Made by a program: the position numbers and the translations under genes. Shown piece by piece: positions 35,320 through 42,088 of a stretch of 64,000 bases of DNA. Location of the stretch: the NCBI GenBank assembly GCA_022703505.1, contig JAKLDN010000010.1:1-64000 (forward strand). The letters are read 5' to 3'. The notes under the pieces are model-generated. The model saw only the letters and a program-made list of their open reading frames with translations. It did not search any database and was not told the DNA's origin. Every line of letters begins with the position of its first letter. The stretch's first letter is position 1. Origin of the DNA: Spirochaetota bacterium. Lineage in GTDB: Bacteria; Spirochaetota; Spirochaetia; Treponematales; UBA12059.

Positions 35320-36003
35320 ATGAAGCGGACGAGGTACATCGCGATTGTTGCGGCCGTCCTGGCCGCCCTGACCCTGGCCTCCTGCCAGGACTTCTTCACG
35401 TCCTCCTTCGCCTCCTGGGCCCAGCGGGATCCCTCGGTGCCCTCCGGCCTGACAGCGGACCAGGCGATGAGCATCGCGGACCAGGCCGTGGCGAACCGCG
35501 ACACCGCCCTGGCTCAAGCACTGTTACCGCAGATGGCGGGTTTGATCGCCACAGGAACGCCGCCGGCCGCCTTGGTCGCCTCCGCCGTGGATACGGCTGT
35601 GTTGGCTTCGGGAATAGACGATGCGTTCGGAACCATCCTGACGGACATCGGAATTGAAGCGCTGACGGACGATCCGACCGTGTATGCCGCACAAATAGAT
35701 ACGATCATCTCCAGTATCGCGGTCGATGTCGATTCTCAGGCGATCTTCACGGCTCTTGCGGCCGCCGACCCGAATGTAATGGCCGCTGCAGGAGCCACAG
35801 CTTCCGATTATGCGACAGCAGCGGTAGCTCTAGTACTTGCGGAGGCCGCCGCTAATTCAATAGATTTTTTCTCGGACTCTCCGGATATTACTACCTTTAC
35901 TTGCTACAGCACGGTTGAGATGCTTATGGACAATGCGAGTGCTACATGGCCTAATGATTCAATTGTTGATGTTCTGGCAGATTTTATTTCCTATGTACCT
36001 TAA
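35320..36003 (+). CDS. Lipoprotein with post-lipobox CxxFFT motif, copy 2
   Basis: A 227-residue lipoprotein with lipobox LASC followed by QDFFTSSF, matching the lipoprotein at 33256. The mature part is Ala/Asp-rich and helical and otherwise diverged from copy 1. The ATG at 35320 is six bases after GGGAGG; a TTG two codons earlier is less likely. The last third, from about 35800, has markedly more A and T and different codon use. The barrel gene follows after 13 bases. Confidence 0.78.
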   Translation: MKRTRYIAIVAAVLAALTLASCQDFFTSSFASWAQRDPSVPSGLTADQAMSIADQAVANRDTALAQALLPQMAGLIATGTPPAALVASAVDTAVLASGIDDAFGTILTDIGIEALTDDPTVYAAQIDTIISSIAVDVDSQAIFTALAAADPNVMAAAGATASDYATAAVALVLAEAAANSIDFFSDSPDITTFTCYSTVEMLMDNASATWPNDSIVDVLADFISYVP

Positions 36004-36016
36004 GCAGGGGAAGGCA

Positions 36017-37174
36017 GTGAATATAAAGTCTCGTTCTTTATCCATGTCAACTTTTGCTTTGACTTACCTTCTGCTCATCCTCTCCCTCCCCCTCTCCGCC
36101 CAAACCGCCGCACCCGGTGTACCCGTTTCTCCCCGCAGGGCCGCGATCGGGGGCCTCCACGCCGCGGACCTCGCCGGATTCGATTCGATCTTCACGAATC
36201 CCGCGGGATTAGCGTCCGCGGAGGGCGAGTGGATGTACTCCCGGATCGCCTTGAACGCCGCGGGGCCCATCTTCGACATCGCCAACATGGCCCTGGGCGG
36301 CACGGACATCCTGTCCAACCTGACCAGCCTTCTGGACCCGGCGGGACGGCTGTATACTTCCATGGACCTGGCCACGCCCGTCGCCCTGGGCTACGTCGGC
36401 AAGGGCTTGGGGATCGGTATCTTCAACCGGACCTACGTGATCGTCAACGCCCCCTCGGTGACGACTTCCTTCCTGACTTTTGGCGAGGAACTCCTCCTGA
36501 CCGGCGGCTACGCCAAGCGCTTCGATCTGGGGGAAGGAAACCTCCTGGACCTGGGCATCGTGGTCAAGGGCTTCCTCCGGAACGAGTTCGCCTGGTCCGG
36601 GGCGCTCACGGACGTCTCCACCGCCTTCAACGACATCTTCGGGGGCATCCCCTTCAACATCGTGACGGGGATGGGCGTGGACCTGGGAGCCACGTGGACT
36701 TTCGGAGATTACGCCCTGGCCCTGACTGCCCGGGATGCTTTCACGCCCTACATCGCATCGTCCTACACCAGCTACAACGGGTTCAAGGCCAATCCCACGG
36801 CCAACAAGATCGAGACGGTCACCGACCTCATGCCCATCGACCTGTCCCTGGGCTTCCGCTGGAACCCCCGGTGGCTCTTCCTGGCCCGGACGGGAAGCGA
36901 GCTTACCCTGCTGGCGGATTACCGCAACATCTGGGGGCTCTTCCGGATCCTGGACCGCAACCCGATCCTGGAGCTCAGCCTGGGCACGGAGATCGTCATG
37001 CTGGAGATCCTGAGCCTCCGGGCCGGAATACGGGACACCCTGCCCTCCGCGGGCTTCGGCCTGGACCTCCAGGTCTTCGACCTCAGCCTGGCCATGTACG
37101 GCAAGGAGCTGGGCCTGGAGCCCGGCCAGCGCCCCGTCTTCAACCTGGACTTCGCGATCGATTTCCGGTACTGA
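36017..37174 (+). CDS. UPF0164/FadL-like outer-membrane protein, copy 2
   Basis: A 385-residue predicted outer-membrane barrel paralogous to the one at 34031. Shared motifs are NPAGLASAEGE near residue 60, GYVGKGLGIGIF near 130 and GFGLDLQVFDLSLAMYGKEL near the end. A signal peptide (FALTYLLLILSLPLSAQ) lies at residues 11-28. The usual GMGGAF motif is replaced by AIGGLHAADL. The start is GTG at 36017, five bases after AGGGGA. Together the four genes form two lipoprotein-barrel pairs. Confidence 0.83.
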   Translation: MNIKSRSLSMSTFALTYLLLILSLPLSAQTAAPGVPVSPRRAAIGGLHAADLAGFDSIFTNPAGLASAEGEWMYSRIALNAAGPIFDIANMALGGTDILSNLTSLLDPAGRLYTSMDLATPVALGYVGKGLGIGIFNRTYVIVNAPSVTTSFLTFGEELLLTGGYAKRFDLGEGNLLDLGIVVKGFLRNEFAWSGALTDVSTAFNDIFGGIPFNIVTGMGVDLGATWTFGDYALALTARDAFTPYIASSYTSYNGFKANPTANKIETVTDLMPIDLSLGFRWNPRWLFLARTGSELTLLADYRNIWGLFRILDRNPILELSLGTEIVMLEILSLRAGIRDTLPSAGFGLDLQVFDLSLAMYGKELGLEPGQRPVFNLDFAIDFRY

Positions 37175-37237
37175 AGCCTTACGGGCATTTTCCCAACGGA
37201 CTCCTGGTTCCTGAGTCCCGACTCCTCCCCTGCCGCG

Positions 37238-37265
37238 TTGACACTCCCCGGTTCCTTCCGATAGT
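37238..37265 (+). promoter_or_regulatory. Promoter of tRNA-Lys
   Basis: Perfect TTGACA (37238-37243), 16 bases, GATAGT (37260-37265). The start would be near 37273, eight bases before the mature tRNA. Confidence 0.55.
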
Positions 37266-37280
37266 CTAAAAGCCCGTTTC

Positions 37281-37353
37281 GGGCCGCTAGCTCAGTAGGT
37301 AGAGCAACGCCCTTTTAAGGCGTGGGTCACTGGTTCGAATCCAGTGCGGCTCA
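37281..37353 (+). tRNA. tRNA-Lys (anticodon UUU)
   Basis: A full 73-base cloverleaf: acceptor GGGCCGC pairs with GCGGCTC, the D arm has TAGCTCAGTAGGTAGAGCA, the anticodon arm ACGCC-CTTTTAA-GGCGT shows anticodon TTT, and the T arm ACTGG-TTCGAAT-CCAGT is canonical. The 3' CCA is not encoded. A terminator follows nine bases later. Confidence 0.97.
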
Positions 37354-37361
37354 GAAAATCC

Positions 37362-37393
37362 GCGCTCCGGTGCTGCCGGGGCGCTATTTTTTT
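37362..37393 (+). terminator. Intrinsic terminator of tRNA-Lys
   Basis: GCGCTCCGG (37362-37370) pairs with CCGGGGCGC (37376-37384; one G-T pair), followed by TATTTTTTT. Confidence 0.85.
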
Positions 37394-37394
37394 C

Positions 37395-37614
37395 CCGCAC
37401 TGGATTCGAAGGGTGCGTGCGCCGAGCTTCGCGCGAATCGATGAGCGCGAAACGAGGGAAAGGCGCTATGAGGGCGTCCGCCAGTGCGCGCCCCGGCCCG
37501 GAGAACCGAGACAAGGATGCCGGGGTCGCGCAAGCGACCACTAAGATCCATTCGCATCGGCAAACGACGCGAAGCGGCGTATGTCGAGGTTCGCAGGGCG
37601 AATCCAGTGCGGCT
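37395..37614. repeat. Inverted and direct copies of the tRNA-Lys 3' end
   Basis: CCGCACTGGATTCGAA at 37395-37410 is the reverse complement of tRNA bases 37334-37349. CGAATCCAGTGCGGCT at 37599-37614 is a direct 16-base copy of 37336-37351. The roughly 190 bases between them hold no convincing gene. Duplicated tRNA 3' ends usually mark integration sites of mobile elements; what remains here would be a heavily deleted remnant. The gap up to the next gene at 37715 holds only this and a GTGGACGG-family repeat. Confidence 0.65.
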
Positions 37615-37616
37615 TA

Positions 37617-37650
37617 TTCAGTGGACGGAGAACGGTGGACGGTGAACTGG
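37617..37650 (-). repeat. GTGGACGG-family dispersed repeat
   Basis: CAGTGGACGG, GAACGGTGGACGG and GTGAAC follow each other, the same motif as at 131-263, 39411-39442 and 57388-57416, here in the orientation of 131-162. Confidence 0.6.
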
Positions 37651-37714
37651 GGAAGCACGGGTTTTTAGGTTGGCCGGAATACCCGGGGCGGGTGTCATGT
37701 ATTCTCGTTACAGC

Positions 37715-38713
37715 TCACGGCCTGCTCAACAGCCTGATTTCCCTCGCAAGTTCGTAGTTGCCATCCGGTATTCCGGGATCCCGGAACGCCGAAATCTTGA
37801 CCATATTCTCGTAGAGGTCGAAGAGTAGGTAGGTGCTGGGCGCGCCTGCATCCGCGTCGCCCCTTCCGTGACCGGCGTCGATCTGCGGAACCCCGTCTAC
37901 AAGAGCTGCGCTGAAGTTGTGTGTATGTCCGCAGACGTATGCGGTCACGCTGTACTCTTGAAGCAGGGCGATGAAGCTCCGGACCTCAACAGGATGGGCG
38001 TCCAGACTGGTACCGTCGTGACGGAGGCGTCCGGTGGCTTCATCCGCCATAGGCCAGAGGGGTTCGTGACCGAAGACCAGGATGAAGGCGGGAGCGCGGA
38101 GGTTCGCGGACTCCAGGTCGGTCCGCAGCCATTCGAGCAAGCTCGGAGAAATGGTGCCCGCAAAAGGATCCGAGGGCGGTGGATCCAGGCCGATATCGGT
38201 GAATCCGTCATAATACTGGTTGAGGAATACGAGGTGGGCACCGCCGAAATCGAAGGAATAACAGGTCTCCTCCGACCCCGGAGGTCCACCGAGGAAATTT
38301 TCCACGGAATACTGCGTTTCGACCGGGAAAGCCCTCAGATAGTCCATATCCTCCGGAGTCTCCGCTTCATGGTTTCCGATCATAGGGAACCAGGGAAACG
38401 AGGAGCCGAGTTTTTCCTGGATGGCGCCATATACCTGATCCGGAGGGTCGATGTCGCCGGGGCTCACCAGGAATTCTCCGGCGCCTTTCGCAGTCAGGGA
38501 ATCCAGGAGGCCGCGGAATTCGGTCAGCCCGACGAAGGATCTCATGTCCGCGGCTACGGAGAATCGGACCGGCGTTCCTGCGGGATCCTCCACGATTGCC
38601 GTAATTTCACTTATGGACGGAGCGAACATGTCCCCGGCCGGGCAGGATGTTAACACAAGGGCCAGAGGCGTGATGATCGAGAGCCAGCGAGCGAAGGCGG
38701 GATTTCGGGTCAC
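37715..38713 (-). CDS. Calcineurin-like metallophosphoesterase lipoprotein
   Basis: A 332-residue lipoprotein (lipobox LTSC, Cys24). The metallophosphoesterase motifs are visible as SPGDID (near 82), MIGNHE (near 112), VFGHEPLW (near 212) and VCGHTHNF (near 260). The first motif, normally DxHxG, reads AADMRSF and lacks the His, so one metal site may be altered. Long acidic loops are present. It probably acts on phosphate esters at the cell surface or periplasm; substrate unknown. No clear operon partner. Confidence 0.85.
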   Translation of the reverse strand: MTRNPAFARWLSIITPLALVLTSCPAGDMFAPSISEITAIVEDPAGTPVRFSVAADMRSFVGLTEFRGLLDSLTAKGAGEFLVSPGDIDPPDQVYGAIQEKLGSSFPWFPMIGNHEAETPEDMDYLRAFPVETQYSVENFLGGPPGSEETCYSFDFGGAHLVFLNQYYDGFTDIGLDPPPSDPFAGTISPSLLEWLRTDLESANLRAPAFILVFGHEPLWPMADEATGRLRHDGTSLDAHPVEVRSFIALLQEYSVTAYVCGHTHNFSAALVDGVPQIDAGHGRGDADAGAPSTYLLFDLYENMVKISAFRDPGIPDGNYELAREIRLLSRP

Positions 38714-38771
38714 TAGGGCCTCCTTTTCCGGATGTTATACGGCACGGGATTCCCGGCCGTGATCTCAACCC

Positions 38772-39272
38772 CTACCTCACCTTTCCCACGAAGCTCTTCA
38801 CCGCAGTCTTTTCCAGGGAGTCATCGGTCTCCTTGGTGGCCATGGACACGGCGTCCACGGGCTTGGCTCCGTTCTTCTCCAGGAGGCCGTTCAGGTCCTT
38901 GAAGAGGTTGTCCAGGAACCAGCGGTTGGCGGTCACGAAGAGGTAGACCCGCTTGCCCGCGATCGGCGGCTTGGTCTTGAGCCAGTCCCGGATGGGGGAC
39001 TTCGAGTTGAAGGCTTGGACGATGCCGTGCAGGACCAGGACTTCATAGCGGGAGAGATCCTTGGACTCGAGGTCCACGGCCGCCGCCTCGTCGAAGGGGA
39101 TGCCGGAGGAGGTGAAGGCTTCCCGGAAATGCGCGATGTAGGGCTTGGTCTGGTCGTTCACCTCGTCGTAGACGAAGAGGACCCGGGGCGTCGGGGCTTG
39201 GGCGGAAAGGGGGGCTATGGTCATGGCCATAACCGCGATTACGGTTAGACGGGCGCGGCGGCAGAGTTTCAT
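38772..39272 (-). CDS. Exported flavodoxin-like protein
   Basis: A 166-residue protein with a signal peptide (VIAVMAMTIAPLSAQA) and a flavodoxin-like alpha/beta fold: VLFVYDEVNDQTKPYIAHF at the first strand-loop-helix, YEVLVLHGIV near 77 and RVYLFVTANRW near 108. The usual phosphate-loop Ser/Thr pattern is weak, so FMN binding is uncertain. Its start codon follows directly after the right arm of a 12-bp palindrome that holds a ribosome site. Function unknown. Confidence 0.65.
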   Translation of the reverse strand: MKLCRRARLTVIAVMAMTIAPLSAQAPTPRVLFVYDEVNDQTKPYIAHFREAFTSSGIPFDEAAAVDLESKDLSRYEVLVLHGIVQAFNSKSPIRDWLKTKPPIAGKRVYLFVTANRWFLDNLFKDLNGLLEKNGAKPVDAVSMATKETDDSLEKTAVKSFVGKVR

Positions 39273-39318
39273 GAAAGGCTCCTCTGCGAGAAGTATACCC
39301 CGCGGAGGAGCCTTTCAA
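39273..39318 (-). promoter_or_regulatory. 12-bp palindrome around a -10 box
   Basis: GAAAGGCTCCTC (39273-39284) and GAGGAGCCTTTC (39305-39316) are exact inverted repeats 20 bases apart. Read on the minus strand, TTGAAA (39318-39313) and TATACT (39297-39292) form a promoter with a short 15-base spacer, and the downstream arm supplies GAGGAG just before the ATG. It could be a repressor operator. If transcription starts further upstream, the hairpin would instead hide the ribosome site. Confidence 0.5.
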
Positions 39319-39410
39319 AATATGATCGCGGATCAGGAGACTTTTTCGGAGTCGGCCGCCTGTTGGCGGAAGTCCGCAGGGCTTACGCGCCGCCGCATGC
39401 TTCAGTCGCT

Positions 39411-39442
39411 CCCGTCCACCGTCCACTGTCCACCGTCTACTT
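39411..39442 (+). repeat. GTGGACGG-family dispersed repeat
   Basis: CCCGTCCACCGTCCACTGTC followed by CACCGTCTAC, in the orientation of 231-263. It contains the stop codon of the dienelactone hydrolase gene (39437-39439). The rest of the gap to the left (39319-39410) shows nothing else I recognise. Confidence 0.6.
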
Positions 39443-40225
39443 CACTCCCAACTCGTCCTGCAGGAAGGCGATGGTCTGCCTCCAGGCCTGGCGGGCGGGA
39501 CCGGGGACGTCCACGTTCTCGTCCTTCACGAAAGCGTGACCTACTCCCGTGTAGACCGACTCGGCGTACCGGGCCTTGCGGGCGGCCAGGGCGTCCTTGA
39601 AGCCCTGGCGCTGGGCGGGAGGGATGCCCGCGTCGGTATCCCCGAAGATCCCGAGCACGGCGCCCTTGCGCCCGAGCTCGCCCAGGGCGGACTCCTGCTG
39701 GATGAGGCCGGTGCCGTAGAGGGTCACCACCGCGCCGAGGCCCGCCTGCCGGGTCCCCAGGAGCATGGCCTGGGCTCCGCCGAAGCAGAATCCCAATGTA
39801 CCCATGCGGGATCCGTCCACCCGGGGATGGCGGGTCAGCCACTCGTAGGCGGCGTCCAGGTCCGCGGCGATCTGCGTCGGGGGCGTGCCGTTCCGCAGGG
39901 CTCCCGCCTCCGCGGCGGTCTGGGCCAGCTTGCCCCGGTAGGCGTCCACGGCCAGTACGGCGAACCCTTCCTTGGCCAGGCGGTCCGCCATGGCGGCGAT
40001 GTCCCCGGACAGGCCCCACCACTCGTGGACCATGATGACCCCGGGATGCTTCCCGAAGCCGGGGGGGAGGGCCAGGTAGGCGCCCAGTTTGGTGCCGTCC
40101 GCGGCGGTGAAGGACGCGTTGGTCTGCACAGGCTTCTTGGCCTGGGCGGCCAGGGGGGATACGGCCAGGAGCAGCAGAGCTATGGTGAGGATGGATACCG
40201 CCGTGATTCGGGAGGGGGATTTCAT
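39437..40225 (-). CDS. Exported dienelactone hydrolase family protein
   Basis: A 262-residue alpha/beta hydrolase with a signal peptide (residues 10-28). Family motifs are VIMVHEWWGLSG (near 63), the nucleophile elbow LGFCFGGAQAM with Cys (near 146), the acid loop GIFGDTDAGIPP (near 195) and the catalytic His in TGVGHAF (near 233). The Cys-Asp-His triad is that of dienelactone hydrolases, but exported members are often general carboxyl-ester hydrolases. GGAGG lies five bases before the ATG. Confidence 0.88.
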   Translation of the reverse strand: MKSPSRITAVSILTIALLLLAVSPLAAQAKKPVQTNASFTAADGTKLGAYLALPPGFGKHPGVIMVHEWWGLSGDIAAMADRLAKEGFAVLAVDAYRGKLAQTAAEAGALRNGTPPTQIAADLDAAYEWLTRHPRVDGSRMGTLGFCFGGAQAMLLGTRQAGLGAVVTLYGTGLIQQESALGELGRKGAVLGIFGDTDAGIPPAQRQGFKDALAARKARYAESVYTGVGHAFVKDENVDVPGPARQAWRQTIAFLQDELGVK

Positions 40226-40297
40226 GAAAACCTCCGGTCGATAGGAATGGGACCCGGCTCTCGGCCGGGATTCATCGTCTAAAGGTAAGGATAATAG

Positions 40298-40327
40298 ATT
40301 ATAAAAGCAATAAGAAATATTTGTCCT
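40298..40327 (-). promoter_or_regulatory. Promoter of the dienelactone hydrolase gene
   Basis: On the minus strand, AGGACA (40327-40322), 18 bases, perfect TATAAT (40303-40298) in an AT-rich patch. Transcription would start near 40291. The 65-base leader holds a small hairpin, CCCGGC/GCCGGG (near 40251-40269). Confidence 0.55.
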
Positions 40328-40365
40328 GGAGGTTCCGGATCTGCCGATCCGCCCCGTGAGCCGCG

Positions 40366-41751
40366 CTAGCGCCCGGGCCCGAGTTTCTCGTTCAGGACCT
40401 TTAGCCGCGAGCGCAGGCGGCGCTCTCCGATGCCCAGGGCCCGGGCGGCCTCGCTCCGGTTTCCACCCGCGGCTTCCAGGGCCTTGGCGATCAGGTCCAG
40501 CTCGAAACGGCCGACGACTTCGTCATAGGTTCCGGAAGCGGCTCCTTCCGGTTCCGTCGCGCCCGACGACGATTCCAGCTGGATGTCCTGGGTGCTCAGG
40601 ATCTCCCGACGCGTCATGAGCACGGCCCGTTCGACGGCGTTCTCGAGTTCCCGCACGTTGCCGGGGAAGGGGTGCCGCATGAGCGCCGACAGGGCTTCCC
40701 GGCTGATGCCCCGGACGGGCCGCCCGTATTCCTTGGAGAATTTCTCGATAAACCAACGGGTCAGGGCGGCGATGTCCTCCCGGCGTTCCCGAAGGGGGGG
40801 TATCGCGATCGGGATCACATTCAGTCTCCAGTAGAGGTCGGCCCGGAACGTTCCCAGCTCCATCATACCCTTGAGATTCCGGTTGGTGGCGGCGATGATG
40901 CGGACATCCAGGGTCCGGGTCGCATTCTCCCCGACCCGCTGGATTTGCCCGAACTGGAGGGCCCGGAGGAGCTTCACCTGGATGCCCAGGGGGATGTCCC
41001 CTACCTCGTCGATGAAGAGGCTTCCGCCGTCGCCCTCGGCGAACCGACCTTCCCGGGACTGGTCCGCCCCCGTGAAGGCGCCCTTCACGTGTCCGAAGAG
41101 CTCGCTTTCCATCAGGGTCTCCGGCAGGGCGGCGATATTGACCGTCACGAAGGGCTTGTCCCGCCGATCGCTGGAATCGTGGATCAGTCGGGCGACCAGC
41201 TCCTTTCCGGTTCCGCTCTCCCCGGTGATCAGCACTGTCGCCGAGCTTTCCCGGGCCCGGTACACCGCGCTCAGGACCTCCCGCATCCGGGTGTCGGCGT
41301 GGATGAAGGGGACCTCGCTCGACTCCGGGCTCAGGAAGGGATCCAACTCGTCGTTCTCGTGTTCGATGGTCGATTTCTCGTACTCCCGGATGAACAGGTG
41401 CTCCAGGCTTTCCGAGGTCACCGGCTTCACGAGGTAATCCGAGCCGCCGGCCTTGAGGATGCTGACCGCGTCTTGGGTATCCTCGAAGGCGGTCATGATG
41501 ACCACCGAGACGGTCGGGTCGGAGCTCTTGACCTTCCGGAGCACGTCCAGGCCGTTCCCGTCGGGCAGGCGGAAGTCGGACAGGACGAGGTCGATCGAGC
41601 GGGAGTCGAGGACTTCGAGGGCACCTCTCACCGTCTCCGCGGTGTGAAGTTCGATGCGGGGATAATCGATCCGGCCGGTGATGGCCTTGATCCGCTCCAG
41701 CAGGGTGAAGTCGTCGTCCACCGCAAGGACGCGGAACCGGGTGTCTACCAT
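40366..41751 (-). CDS. NtrC-type sigma-54 response regulator
   Basis: A 461-residue activator of RpoN-dependent transcription. The receiver domain has acidic pocket VDDD (11-14), phospho-acceptor Asp59 (LVLSDFRLPD) and Lys109 (DYLVKP). The AAA+ domain has Walker A GESGTGKE (177-184), the sigma-54 contact loop GAFTGA (224-229), Walker B SLFIDEVGDIP and the arginine region FRADLYWRLNV. The C-terminal Fis-type helix-turn-helix is NRSEAARALGIGERRLRSRL. No kinase gene is adjacent. It is divergent from the operon at 42089-57324, which has a sigma-54 promoter, and twin dyads lie 43 bases from its own start, so self-control is possible. Confidence 0.95.
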   Translation of the reverse strand: MVDTRFRVLAVDDDFTLLERIKAITGRIDYPRIELHTAETVRGALEVLDSRSIDLVLSDFRLPDGNGLDVLRKVKSSDPTVSVVIMTAFEDTQDAVSILKAGGSDYLVKPVTSESLEHLFIREYEKSTIEHENDELDPFLSPESSEVPFIHADTRMREVLSAVYRARESSATVLITGESGTGKELVARLIHDSSDRRDKPFVTVNIAALPETLMESELFGHVKGAFTGADQSREGRFAEGDGGSLFIDEVGDIPLGIQVKLLRALQFGQIQRVGENATRTLDVRIIAATNRNLKGMMELGTFRADLYWRLNVIPIAIPPLRERREDIAALTRWFIEKFSKEYGRPVRGISREALSALMRHPFPGNVRELENAVERAVLMTRREILSTQDIQLESSSGATEPEGAASGTYDEVVGRFELDLIAKALEAAGGNRSEAARALGIGERRLRSRLKVLNEKLGPGR

Positions 41752-41793
41752 GCGTATAAGTATCGGCTCGTCCGCCCCGCAAAGCCAGGGTGC

Positions 41794-41832
41794 TTCGACG
41801 TTCAGGTCGAAAACTTCGACGGAATCGTCGAA
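41794..41832. promoter_or_regulatory. Twin dyad: probable enhancer sites of the NtrC-type activator
   Basis: Two dyads of identical plan, TTCGAC-N6-GTCGAA, lie at 41794-41811 and 41815-41832. Their centres are 21 bp apart, two helical turns, so dimers would bind on one face of the DNA. They are about 117 bp upstream of the GG of the sigma-54 promoter, a normal enhancer distance. Confidence 0.8.
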
Positions 41833-41947
41833 GCCCGGCCCGTCCCTAGAAGACCTCCGGGGCGGCCGGGTATCGGGCTATCCGGGTCTTTTCATGTATT
41901 TCATTTTATAGAAAAACTTTAAAGCCCGGTGGACGGATTTTGCTCTT

Positions 41948-41965
41948 TTGGCATGAAACCTGCTT
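41948..41965 (+). promoter_or_regulatory. Sigma-54 promoter of the giant surface-protein operon
   Basis: TTGGCATGAAACCTGCTT has the GG (41950-41951) and GC (41962-41963) separated by exactly ten bases, as required for -24/-12 promoters (consensus TGGCAC-N5-TTGCW). Transcription would begin near 41975, giving a leader of about 115 bases before the ATG at 42089. I see no gene in the leader. Confidence 0.75.
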
Positions 41966-42088
41966 TAAGTCATCTGAACAGGATGCGATACCCGGCCGAA
42001 ACAGCCTCCCGCCGCATGCCCGGGGCGGCGGTATTTGTAACGGCTATATAGGAAAGCGTCCGATAATGATTCCGGGTAGAGGTGCACA

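Noticed and set aside
37287-37541. Minus-strand open frame of 84 codons across tRNA-Lys
   Set aside because: It is the antisense of a tRNA. Peptides with SEPHWIRTSDPR-like wording are a well-known false gene call at tRNAs.
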